A DNA stretch of 11,691 nt. Source: Bacteroidia bacterium (GTDB lineage Bacteria > Bacteroidota > Bacteroidia > NS11-12g > UBA955). Position 1 is the first letter of the stretch, and each line of letters begins with the position of its first letter. Under the pieces are notes generated by a model that saw nothing but the letters and a program-made list of their open reading frames with translations, searched no databases and had not been told where the DNA came from. Location of the stretch: NCBI GenBank assembly GCA_014376345.1, contig JACMRS010000130.1, positions 1 through 11,691 on the forward strand, read 5' to 3'. The translations under genes and the position numbers were made by a program. Of this stretch, positions 1 through 5,781 are shown piece by piece.

Positions 1-558
1 AATAAAATCTATTTTATTATAGTTGCAATTGTGAGCATAGTAGTGTTCTCACTTATCATTGCGATGCAATTTATGCCGGATAAAACACTTGGTGATTTCA
101 GTGTTTCGTCTTTACCTGTTGTTAACGCAATCATCAATTCATTGGTATCAATATTATTGATTGTTGGTTTAAGAGCTATTAAAAAAGGCAATGTAAAACT
201 GCATAATACCATAATGAGATCAGCTTTTATTCTTTCCGCCTTATTTATTATTACTTATGTAATTTACCATACTCAAGCTGCTGAAGCGAAATACGGTGAC
301 ATAAACGGAGATGGTTTGGTAAGTCAACAGGAAATTGTGAGTGTGGGAATGATAAGATCTGTATATTTTTTCATTCTTGCTTCACACATTATTCTTTCTG
401 CAGTTATTTTGCCAATGGTTCTGATTACCATGTATTTTGCACTTACAAAGCAATTTGACAGACATAGGAAAATAGCAAAAATTACATGGCCACTTTGGCT
501 TTATGTTTCAATTACCGGCGTCATAGTGTATTTTATGATTGCACCATATTACCATTAA
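1..558 (+). CDS. DUF420 family membrane protein (5' end outside window)
   Basis: The frame is open to the window edge. A GTG at 31 is possible as a start but would cut the first membrane segment, which already begins at the edge, so I treat the gene as 5'-truncated. About four hydrophobic segments are visible. Histidines sit near membrane borders at codons 202-204, 268-270, 385-387 and 463-465, and another is the last residue (553-555), in keeping with the DUF420 family. Members of this family (CtaM in Firmicutes) have been linked to maturation of haem-copper oxidases, so a role near the respiratory chain is plausible but not shown here. Oddly, the loop after the second complete segment holds a textbook EF-hand-type calcium loop (298-333: D-x-N-x-D-G-x-V-S-x-x-E). 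The stop overlaps the convergent lipoprotein gene by 4 bases. Family assignment is from remembered sequence pattern. Confidence 0.8.
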   Translation, partial: NKIYFIIVAIVSIVVFSLIIAMQFMPDKTLGDFSVSSLPVVNAIINSLVSILLIVGLRAIKKGNVKLHNTIMRSAFILSALFIITYVIYHTQAAEAKYGDINGDGLVSQQEIVSVGMIRSVYFFILASHIILSAVILPMVLITMYFALTKQFDRHRKIAKITWPLWLYVSITGVIVYFMIAPYYH

Positions 559-1028
559 TTGAAATTAATAGTCTGTTCGCTGCTGATTGGGATTTTGTAA
601 ATCTTTTCACGCACCATAATCCGGCAATAACCATTAAATTCAAGTTTGCAACTTCTTGAAAGTGCCGAGCTTATTAACCCACTCAAACCCTGACTGTTCA
701 AAAGCTTTTTTAGATCAATAGCATAGTTAACCTGCAGAATAAACTCAGACTCTGGCTTTGCTTCCGCATTATTTGTCTGCGAAATATCCGCTACTTTAAT
801 GCCGTTTGAATGCACATTAAGTTCTGTATTCAAAATAATGGCACCTATTTTATTGGGGTTGAAAAAAACAGCTTCTGAAACTGCAATTACACTATCATTG
901 GAATTATAAAGGATATTAATATTTTGCATGCGCAGAAACTCAGGTTCTTTTGGCCTGATGCAGCCTTTGCAAGAACAAAGTAATGTTGTTAGAAGTATAA
1001 AATAGTTTACAAGCCTGATATTTTTCAT
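555..1028 (-). CDS. Small lipoprotein, LEA14/WHy-like
   Basis: This is a 157-residue protein with a lipoprotein signal peptide: a short positive N-terminus, a hydrophobic stretch, and a lipobox L17-C18-S19-C20, with C20 the predicted lipidated residue. The mature part has the pattern of LEA type 2 (WHy) domains: an early beta strand, then FFNPN around residue 55-59, then a strand resembling 'LNTELNVHSNGIKVADI', and a later region typical of the domain's beta sandwich. Such proteins are thought to sit on the envelope, and their function in bacteria is poorly known. The gene converges on the DUF420 gene and overlaps its stop by 4 bases. No terminator is visible between them. The fold assignment is moderate; the lipoprotein call is stronger. 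Confidence 0.75.
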   Translation of the reverse strand: MKNIRLVNYFILLTTLLCSCKGCIRPKEPEFLRMQNINILYNSNDSVIAVSEAVFFNPNKIGAIILNTELNVHSNGIKVADISQTNNAEAKPESEFILQVNYAIDLKKLLNSQGLSGLISSALSRSCKLEFNGYCRIMVREKIYKIPISSEQTINFN

Positions 1029-1038
1029 TCTGTGAAAG

Positions 1039-1046
1039 CAAAAATA
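1039..1046 (-). promoter_or_regulatory. Possible -7 element of the lipoprotein gene
   Basis: Read on the minus strand this is TATTTTTG, which fits the Bacteroidota -7 consensus TAnnTTTG. It lies 10 bases upstream of the ATG, so the leader would be only a few bases long. I see no clear -33 TTTG at the right distance, so the assignment is weak. Confidence 0.35.
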
Positions 1047-1202
1047 GTATTTTTGTTTGTGTTTTGTGGATTAAAATAAATGCTTGTCAAATATACCGCC
1101 GATTAAGGCTGTCACACGTTATAAAGCAATGTCAAATAACTTATCGAAATTACCTTTAGTGATATAGAGTATTTAGATAGCATTTTATTATTTTCTGTGT
1201 GT

Positions 1203-1210
1203 TAACTTTG
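1203..1210 (+). promoter_or_regulatory. -7 promoter element for thioredoxin gene
   Basis: TAACTTTG matches the Bacteroidota -7 consensus TAnnTTTG exactly. It lies 34 bases before the thioredoxin ATG, giving an expected leader of about 25 to 30 bases. The -33 region near 1180 holds only T-rich sequence without a clean TTTG. Confidence 0.55.
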
Positions 1211-1244
1211 TATCGTAAAATTCAGAAATTCAAAACAAAAAACA

Positions 1245-1562
1245 ATGGCACAACAATTCACAGATGCAAACTGGCAAGAAATAGTACTTAATTCGGATAA
1301 ACCTGTACTGGTAGATTTTTGGGCAGAATGGTGCGGTCCTTGCCGCATGATTGGTCCCTTAGTAGAAGAAATTGCTACAGAATATGATGGTAAAGCATTA
1401 GTAGGAAAATTAAACGTAGATGAAAATCCTGGTGTTGCTACCAAATATGGTATCCGCAGCATTCCGACACTTCTTGTTTTTAAAAACGGAGAAATAGTTG
1501 ATAAGGTTGTAGGAGCTGTACCTAAATCGATGCTAGCATCAAAACTTACTGCTCAGCTTTAA
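1245..1562 (+). CDS. trxA: Thioredoxin
   Basis: This 105-residue cytoplasmic protein reduces disulfides in client proteins and is itself reduced by thioredoxin reductase. The active site W29-C30-G31-P32-C33 is intact. The upstream D24-F25-W26-A27 strand and the cis-proline loop R71-S72-I73-P74-T75 are in their usual places, and the C-terminal helix (SMLASKLTAQL) is complete. The length is that of classic single-domain thioredoxins. There is no signal peptide, so this is not a secreted TlpA/ResA-type protein. The ATG follows an A-rich leader with no Shine-Dalgarno, which is normal in this phylum. The gene has its own promoter and a strong terminator, so it is probably transcribed alone. Confidence 0.97.
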   Translation: MAQQFTDANWQEIVLNSDKPVLVDFWAEWCGPCRMIGPLVEEIATEYDGKALVGKLNVDENPGVATKYGIRSIPTLLVFKNGEIVDKVVGAVPKSMLASKLTAQL

Positions 1563-1586
1563 CTAATTACATAAAGAAATTTAATT

Positions 1587-1625
1587 CGGGGGATACATTC
1601 ATTGTGTCCCCCGTTTTTATTTTTG
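1587..1625 (+). terminator. Rho-independent terminator of thioredoxin gene
   Basis: An 11-bp stem pairs 1587-1597 with 1603-1613. It has one T:G wobble and five G:C pairs in a row, around a five-base loop (TTCAT). A T-rich tail follows at 1614-1624. It starts 25 bases after the thioredoxin stop and is the clearest terminator in the window. Confidence 0.92.
1618..1625 (+). promoter_or_regulatory. -7 element of the DUF58 gene inside the terminator tail
   Basis: TATTTTTG fits TAnnTTTG and lies 17 bases before the ATG of the DUF58 gene. It coincides with the T-tail of the preceding terminator. Without it, the DUF58 gene would depend on read-through past a strong terminator. No good -33 is visible because that position falls within the hairpin, so the call is tentative. 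Confidence 0.4.
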
Positions 1626-1642
1626 TATATTCGTAACAATAA

Positions 1643-2542
1643 ATGCTGCTTCGCGAAGTTGAAAAATACAGAAGCCTTGATCTGATGGCAAGGCAGGTAG
1701 TGGAAGGTTTTATAACCGGACTTCACAGAAGTCCTTTTCATGGCTTTTCAGTAGAATTTGCAGAGCACAGGCTTTACAATACCGGCGAAAGTACCCGTAA
1801 CATAGATTGGAAGCTATATGGACGTACAGACAAACTTTTTGTTAAACGTTTTGAGGAAGAAACGAATCTTCGTTGCCATCTGCTTATTGATGCATCTTCA
1901 TCCATGTTTTTTCCTGATAAAGAAAAATCAAAAATAAAATTTGCCACCCTGGGAGCAGCCGTGTTGGCTAATCTTTTGAAAATGCAACGCGATGCATTCG
2001 GACTAACGGTTTTTGATGAATCTATTATTGATCAGACTGAAGTTAAATCCTCATCTGGTCATTATCAGAATATAATTTCTAAACTTGAGTTGCTTCAGAA
2101 TTCAACACCTGTTCAGAAAAAAACCGATGTTGCAAAAGCATTGGGTGTCCTTGCAGATCAGATACACAGACGAAGTCTTGTTGTAATTTTTAGCGATATG
2201 TTTGATGCCGGAGATAATGACGAGAAATTATTTGCTGCACTACAGCATTTGAAATTCAGAAAGCATGAAGTAGTTTTATTTCATGTGTCTGATGCAGGCA
2301 AAGAACTGGAATTTGATTATCAAAACCGTCCCTATAAATTTGTTGATGTAGAATCCGGTGAAGAGATTAAACTCTATCCTGATGAGGTTCGCGAGCATTA
2401 TCTGACTAAAATGAATGAGTTTTATGCAAATCTGAAAGCGAAATGTAATCAGTATAAAATTGAATTTATTGAAGCTGATATTAATAAAGATTTCAGTCAG
2501 GTTGTTTTGCCTTTTTTATTGAAAAGGCAAAAAATGAGGTAA
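1643..2542 (+). CDS. DUF58 domain protein with VWA-type fold
   Basis: This 299-residue protein has no membrane segment. The DUF58 signature lies at about residues 37-73: EFxExRxYxxGES, then R52-N53-I54-D55-W56, then YGRTDKLFVKRFEEE. A VWA-type domain follows, with the metal-binding MIDAS start D83-A84-S85-S86-S87. It represents the short, soluble DUF58 class, which in Bacteroidota usually sits next to MoxR-type AAA+ ATPases and BatA/B-like proteins. None of these partners is in the window, so this copy is isolated or separated from them. It probably acts as a protein-binding or assembly factor working with MoxR; its substrate is unknown. The ATG at 1643 is chosen because it lies just before the conserved N-terminal helix. 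Confidence 0.9.
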   Translation: MLLREVEKYRSLDLMARQVVEGFITGLHRSPFHGFSVEFAEHRLYNTGESTRNIDWKLYGRTDKLFVKRFEEETNLRCHLLIDASSSMFFPDKEKSKIKFATLGAAVLANLLKMQRDAFGLTVFDESIIDQTEVKSSSGHYQNIISKLELLQNSTPVQKKTDVAKALGVLADQIHRRSLVVIFSDMFDAGDNDEKLFAALQHLKFRKHEVVLFHVSDAGKELEFDYQNRPYKFVDVESGEEIKLYPDEVREHYLTKMNEFYANLKAKCNQYKIEFIEADINKDFSQVVLPFLLKRQKMR

Positions 2543-2554
2543 TATTTATATTGT

Positions 2555-2586
2555 GATTAAACCTTTTGAAACTTATTGCATCTAAG
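2555..2586 (+). promoter_or_regulatory. Putative ECF-type promoter, copy 1 (before the sigma gene)
   Basis: GATTAAACC at 2555-2563 is followed, after 14 bases, by GCATCTAAG at 2578-2586. The same half-sites with the same spacing recur at 3148-3179. The AAC core and the TCTAA (2581-2585), with about 16 bases between AACCT and TCTAA, match the general layout of ECF sigma promoters. A start point 6 to 8 bases past TCTAA would fall at or within a base or two of the TTG start codon. I infer autoregulation of the sigma gene. Confidence 0.65.
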
Positions 2587-2592
2587 TGAAGC

Positions 2593-3153
2593 TTGACTGC
2601 AGCAAAAATCCATACAGACAAAGAAATCATTGTAGCTTTTAAAATTGAAGCTACAAAAGAGAGAGCATTCAAGCAATTACTGAATCAGTTTAAACAGCAG
2701 GTTTACTGGCAAATCAGACGTATTGTAATCAGTCATGATGATGCCGATGATCTTTGTCAGAATGTTTTTATTAAAGTGTGGCAAAAACTCGGTGAATTCA
2801 GAGAAGATAGTGCTTTATCAAGTTGGTTATATAGAATTGCTCACAACGAATCACTTTCTTTTTTGAGAAGTAAAAAAAACCTTACCTCGCTTGATGAAGT
2901 AATGGACAGAGGTGGCGATCTTTCCCATCTTGTGGATAGTGGTGTAAATTTTGACGGAGACAAGATAGAAGCAAAGCTTCAGAAAGCGTTGCTTTTGCTG
3001 CCTGAAAAGCAAAGGCAAACTTTCAATATGCGTTATTATGATGACCTTAAATATGAGGAAATTAGCGCCATATTGGGAACAAGTGTCGGCGCTCTTAAAG
3101 CAAATTATCATTTGGCAGTTAAAAAAATTGAAGAAAGTTTGAAGAGGGATTAA
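2593..3153 (+). CDS. ECF-type RNA polymerase sigma factor
   Basis: This 186-residue protein has the two ECF sigma domains. Sigma region 2 spans about residues 20-95, with the DDADDLCQNVFIKVWQKL and SSWLYRIAHNESLSFLR stretches typical of 2.2 to 2.4. Sigma region 4 spans about 128-184, with LPEKQRQTFNMRYYDDLKYEEISAILGTS forming the helix-turn-helix. There is no extra C-terminal domain. The start is a TTG at 2593: an in-frame stop lies at 2587-2589, and no ATG occurs before the core of the protein. It directly precedes a single-pass membrane protein and a CpxP/Spy-like protein, an arrangement I recall from other Bacteroidota, where the third gene is often annotated 'sensor of ECF-type sigma factor'. 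It probably directs a small envelope-related regulon, including its own cassette. Confidence 0.93.
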   Translation: MTAAKIHTDKEIIVAFKIEATKERAFKQLLNQFKQQVYWQIRRIVISHDDADDLCQNVFIKVWQKLGEFREDSALSSWLYRIAHNESLSFLRSKKNLTSLDEVMDRGGDLSHLVDSGVNFDGDKIEAKLQKALLLLPEKQRQTFNMRYYDDLKYEEISAILGTSVGALKANYHLAVKKIEESLKRD

Positions 3154-3179
3154 ACCAATTAGTTATTAATGCATCTAAG
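3148..3179 (+). promoter_or_regulatory. Putative ECF-type promoter, copy 2 (before the membrane-partner gene)
   Basis: GATTAAACC at 3148-3156, a 14-base spacer, and GCATCTAAG at 3171-3179 repeat the half-sites found before the sigma gene, while the spacer sequence differs. The -35 half overlaps the stop codon of the sigma gene (3151-3153). The motif ends 9 bases before the ATG at 3189. If it is a promoter, the two downstream genes can be transcribed without the sigma gene. Confidence 0.65.
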
Positions 3180-3188
3180 AAAAACAAA

Positions 3189-3776
3189 ATGAAAGACAGG
3201 GAAGAAATAGAACTTAACAACCTTATTCCAAAAGGAAATGGAGGGTTTTCGGTACCTGAGAATTATTTTGAAAATCTCAGTGATTCTATTATTCAAAAAG
3301 TTAATGACAATCAGGAAATAAAATTTTCACCTTCAACTAAATCTTTTACTGTTCCTGAAAACTATTTTGATACGCTTGAAAGTAATATTTTAAAAACTGT
3401 TAATCAAAGCGCAACCCAGGTTATATCAATTGTTCCTGAGAAAAAAATCAAAATAATTAACCTTAAAACATGGTTAGCAGCAGCTTCAATTATTTTGTTA
3501 GTTGGATTTGGCTTTTACAAAATGTCACAAAATAATAACACTAAAATTAATATTCAAACTGATTATTTTGCAGGTGTAAGCAACTCCGAAATCAATAATT
3601 ACATTGCAGATGCAGAGATCAGTGATGATGAACTTCTCTCTTTAATACCTGCATCAGTGCTCGATAGTATTAGTGCTGAATATACTCCGGTAGTTGAAAA
3701 TCACTCAAAATATGAATCTGAAATTACTGATGATGAGTTTAGTGTTTTAGCAGAAGATGAAGAATTTGACATATAA
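3189..3776 (+). CDS. Single-pass membrane protein, candidate anti-sigma factor
   Basis: This 195-residue protein has three parts. Residues 1-93 are predicted cytoplasmic and hold a tandem motif, F20 to V38 and F53 to V71, both reading F-[ST]-V-P-E-N-Y-F-[ED]-x-L-x-x-x-I and spaced 33 residues apart. One membrane segment spans about 95-110. Its lysine-rich N-side flank places the N-terminus inside by the positive-inside rule. The tail of about 85 residues is acidic, with E-I-[ST]-D-D-E at 143-148 and again at 178-183. There is no zinc-binding HxxxCxxC motif, so it is not a classic ZAS-type anti-sigma. Position right after the sigma gene and this topology suggest it holds the sigma factor at the membrane. 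I infer this from context and do not recognise a named family. Confidence 0.75.
   Translation: MKDREEIELNNLIPKGNGGFSVPENYFENLSDSIIQKVNDNQEIKFSPSTKSFTVPENYFDTLESNILKTVNQSATQVISIVPEKKIKIINLKTWLAAASIILLVGFGFYKMSQNNNTKINIQTDYFAGVSNSEINNYIADAEISDDELLSLIPASVLDSISAEYTPVVENHSKYESEITDDEFSVLAEDEEFDI
3246..3401 (+). repeat. Tandem VPENYF protein motif, two copies
   Basis: The copies lie at 3246-3302 and 3345-3401, a period of 99 bases (33 codons). They match well as protein but less so as DNA, which points to an old duplication kept by selection. Similar [F]xVPExYF motifs occur, from memory, in other Bacteroidota proteins encoded next to ECF sigma factors. Confidence 0.7.
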
Positions 3777-3785
3777 AAAATTATT

Positions 3786-4265
3786 ATGAGACATTTATTT
3801 AAATACGCATTTCTAGTGATCACTCTTATTATTTCTAATGTTGCTTCTGCACAGGGAAAGGGTGACAAAGCCAAAAAACTTGATGAGTCAAGGAAGAAAT
3901 ATTTCAATGAAAAATTGTCCTTGACAGAAGAAGAGCAAAAGCAATTCTGGCCCGTTTTTGATGAGTATAAAGAGAAAGAACGAAAACTTTTAAAAACCTT
4001 TAAAGCCAAATACAAGAAAAATGATATTGTATTTATGGATGATAAAAAGGCTGAACTTTATTTGCAGGAATCTATTAAGTTAAAAGAAGATCAGCTTGCT
4101 CTGTATAAAGAATATGTCGAAAAATTCAAAAAGGCATTGCCAATAAAAAAGGTTGTAATGTTAGCTGTTGTAGAAAAAGAATTCAAACATGAAATTCTGA
4201 AAAGAGCCAAACAAAACGGAGGAGGCAAAGACACCCCTGAAGACGATTCTCCGGGTGAAGATTAA
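3786..4265 (+). CDS. Secreted CpxP/Spy-like helical protein ('sensor of ECF-type sigma factor')
   Basis: This 159-residue protein has a clear signal peptide (residues 1-22, cleavage after A20-S21-A22, before Q23). The mature part is highly charged and helical, with L46-T47-E48-E49-E50-Q51-K52-Q53-F54-W55-P56 resembling the LTxxQ region of CpxP and Spy. Those Enterobacteria proteins are periplasmic chaperones or stress modulators. The C-terminus is a disordered Gly- and acid-rich tail. The gene starts 9 bases after the candidate anti-sigma gene and is probably co-transcribed with it from the promoter at 3148-3179. In the model I favour, it senses or buffers misfolded envelope protein and feeds back on the membrane partner. 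The secretion call is firm; the mechanism is inference. Confidence 0.85.
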   Translation: MRHLFKYAFLVITLIISNVASAQGKGDKAKKLDESRKKYFNEKLSLTEEEQKQFWPVFDEYKEKERKLLKTFKAKYKKNDIVFMDDKKAELYLQESIKLKEDQLALYKEYVEKFKKALPIKKVVMLAVVEKEFKHEILKRAKQNGGGKDTPEDDSPGED

Positions 4266-4287
4266 TGCAATATAACTAAGGAAATGT

Positions 4288-4295
4288 TATCTTTG
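4288..4295 (+). promoter_or_regulatory. -7 promoter element of the RNA methyltransferase gene
   Basis: TATCTTTG matches TAnnTTTG exactly. It lies in the 46-base gap after the CpxP-like gene and 16 bases before the TTG start of the methyltransferase, so the leader would be about 10 bases. It separates this operon from the sigma cassette. Confidence 0.6.
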
Positions 4296-4311
4296 TACTT
4301 TAATTAAAAAT

Positions 4312-5544
4312 TTGAACAGCCCTGAAGATAATCGTATAGCGAACAGAATTAAAACGGTTCGAAATCTCATAGAGACCTATACTTTTAAAGTTCCATTTCA
4401 CCACCATTTTCAGTTTCATGCCCGTTCTAATAAGCAATGGGGTAGTTCGGATAGAAGATTTTACAGACATGCCTGTTATAGTTTATTCAGACTCGGAAAA
4501 GCGTTTCGTGATATGGATTTTGAAACAAAGCTTGCTCTTGGTTTGTATTTGAATTCAGATGACTATCGCGATTATATTCGTTTTCTGATTAAAGAAAAAA
4601 ATATTGACTGGCTTTTGGATGATTCTGTTATTACAATTCAGAATAAAATAGAGAATATTCAAATTCATTTCCCTGAATTTAAACTGACAGATATATTTCC
4701 TGCGCTTGATGAGGTATCTGATTCGATTGATAAAGAAAAGTTTGTTGAAAGTATCTGGAAGCAAAAACGTGTTTGGTTAAAACCGGCTAAAGGATTGCTG
4801 AAAGAAGCAGAAGTGCTTCTTGAAAAAATTCATATAAATTATACTCTTAATGCCAATGCAATTGCGGTTGCAAATGGAGAGAACATAGAACCATTAATTA
4901 AAAAAGGACTGGCACAAGTTATGGATCTTAGTTCTCAGCAAGCAGCCGCAAAGGTTACAATTAATTCCGGTGAAAAAATATGGGATTGTTGTGCCGGTGC
5001 CGGTGGTAAATCATTGTATGTTGCAAATGAAAATGAAGGTGTGAATTTGTTTGCATCAGATTTGAGAAGTACTGCAATTGATAATTTATTAGAAAGGTTT
5101 CGCAGTATGAATTTAAAGCTGCCATTTTCAGCAGTAGCTGATCTTGAAATGCTACCACCCGATTTGTTTTTCACACATCCCGGAATTAGTCCTGTTACAG
5201 CAGGCAAAGGATTTTTTGATGCTATACTGATGGATGCACCCTGCACCGGAAGTGGTACCTGGGGTAGAACTCCAGAATATCTTCCAGTATTTAAAGCAAT
5301 TGATATTGATGAAGCACACAACAAACAATTTGCACTGGCTTCATCTGTTTTGAGATTTTTAAAACCAGGCGGAAAACTGTATTATATAACATGTTCAGTT
5401 TACAAAAAAGAAAATGAAGATGTTGTAGAAAAACTGACTTTGATTCATGATTTAATAATTGAATCCTCAAACCTTATCACTAATGATGATGCTGATACTT
5501 TGTTTGTAGCTGTTCTCAAAAAAAAAATACAGGAGGAAAAATAA
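4312..5544 (+). CDS. RsmB/NSUN-family RNA (cytosine-5) methyltransferase
   Basis: This 410-residue SAM-dependent enzyme has all catalytic motifs of the m5C RNA methyltransferases. The SAM-binding motif I is D225-C-C-A-G-A-G-G-K-S234. The acidic residue of motif II is D250. Motif IV is D308-A-P-C311-T-G-S-G, and motif VI is T360-C361-S362, where C361 is the expected nucleophile and C311 the release cysteine. The N-terminal 200 residues are not a NusB domain, but they contain a helical 'WGSSDRRFYRHACYSLFRLG' stretch reminiscent of the RsmB N-terminal region. The target (16S rRNA or another RNA) cannot be told from the sequence. The start is TTG at 4312: an in-frame stop lies at 4273-4275 and no ATG occurs near the N-terminus. 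The gene is followed after 1 base by the DUF2007 gene. Confidence 0.93.
   Translation: MNSPEDNRIANRIKTVRNLIETYTFKVPFHHHFQFHARSNKQWGSSDRRFYRHACYSLFRLGKAFRDMDFETKLALGLYLNSDDYRDYIRFLIKEKNIDWLLDDSVITIQNKIENIQIHFPEFKLTDIFPALDEVSDSIDKEKFVESIWKQKRVWLKPAKGLLKEAEVLLEKIHINYTLNANAIAVANGENIEPLIKKGLAQVMDLSSQQAAAKVTINSGEKIWDCCAGAGGKSLYVANENEGVNLFASDLRSTAIDNLLERFRSMNLKLPFSAVADLEMLPPDLFFTHPGISPVTAGKGFFDAILMDAPCTGSGTWGRTPEYLPVFKAIDIDEAHNKQFALASSVLRFLKPGGKLYYITCSVYKKENEDVVEKLTLIHDLIIESSNLITNDDADTLFVAVLKKKIQEEK
5531..5536 (+). promoter_or_regulatory. Canonical Shine-Dalgarno before the DUF2007 gene
   Basis: AGGAGG lies 9 bases before the ATG at 5546 and inside the last codons of the methyltransferase gene. It stands out because the other genes here lack such a site. 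It would allow translation of the small gene to be coupled to, or boosted over, that of its upstream neighbour. Confidence 0.6.
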
Positions 5545-5545
5545 T

Positions 5546-5779
5546 ATGAATGATAAAATAGTAATTTATAAAAGGTTTTATAATCCTATGGAAGCCAATA
5601 TGATTAAAGGTATTCTGGAAGCTCATGGTTATCCAAGTTTTCTTTCTGATGAAAATTCGATTACTGTGAATCCCTTTTATAATCAGGCACTCGGAGGGAT
5701 AAAACTGAATGTGTTTGAAAAAGATATTGAAGATATCAATAAGATTCTGGAGTCAGAGAATCGTGAGATAATTGAGTAG
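5546..5779 (+). CDS. DUF2007 small protein
   Basis: This 77-residue soluble protein matches the DUF2007 pattern: an opening beta strand (KIVIYKRFYNPMEANMIKGILEAHGYPSFLSDE), then a second half with a conserved 'GGIKLNVFEKDIEDINKIL'. The family is annotated as putative signal transducers with a ferredoxin-like, ACT-like fold, and no activity is established. It starts 1 base after the methyltransferase stop and has a strong Shine-Dalgarno, so the two genes form an operon. The product converges on the HTTM gene with a gap of 2 bases and no visible terminator. Confidence 0.88.
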   Translation: MNDKIVIYKRFYNPMEANMIKGILEAHGYPSFLSDENSITVNPFYNQALGGIKLNVFEKDIEDINKILESENREIIE

Positions 5780-5781
5780 TA

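Noticed and set aside
31..33. GTG as the start of the DUF420 protein
   Set aside because: The frame stays open to the window edge and the hydrophobic segment begins before this codon, so the true start is likely outside.
1085..1138. Direct repeat TGTCAAATA, 45 bases apart, upstream of thioredoxin
   Set aside because: Nine AT-rich bases repeated once in a 216-base gap is weak evidence and has no matching flanks.
4935..5324. 129-residue open frame opposite the methyltransferase
   Set aside because: It lies over the catalytic core of a clearly real gene and has no promoter or recognisable features.
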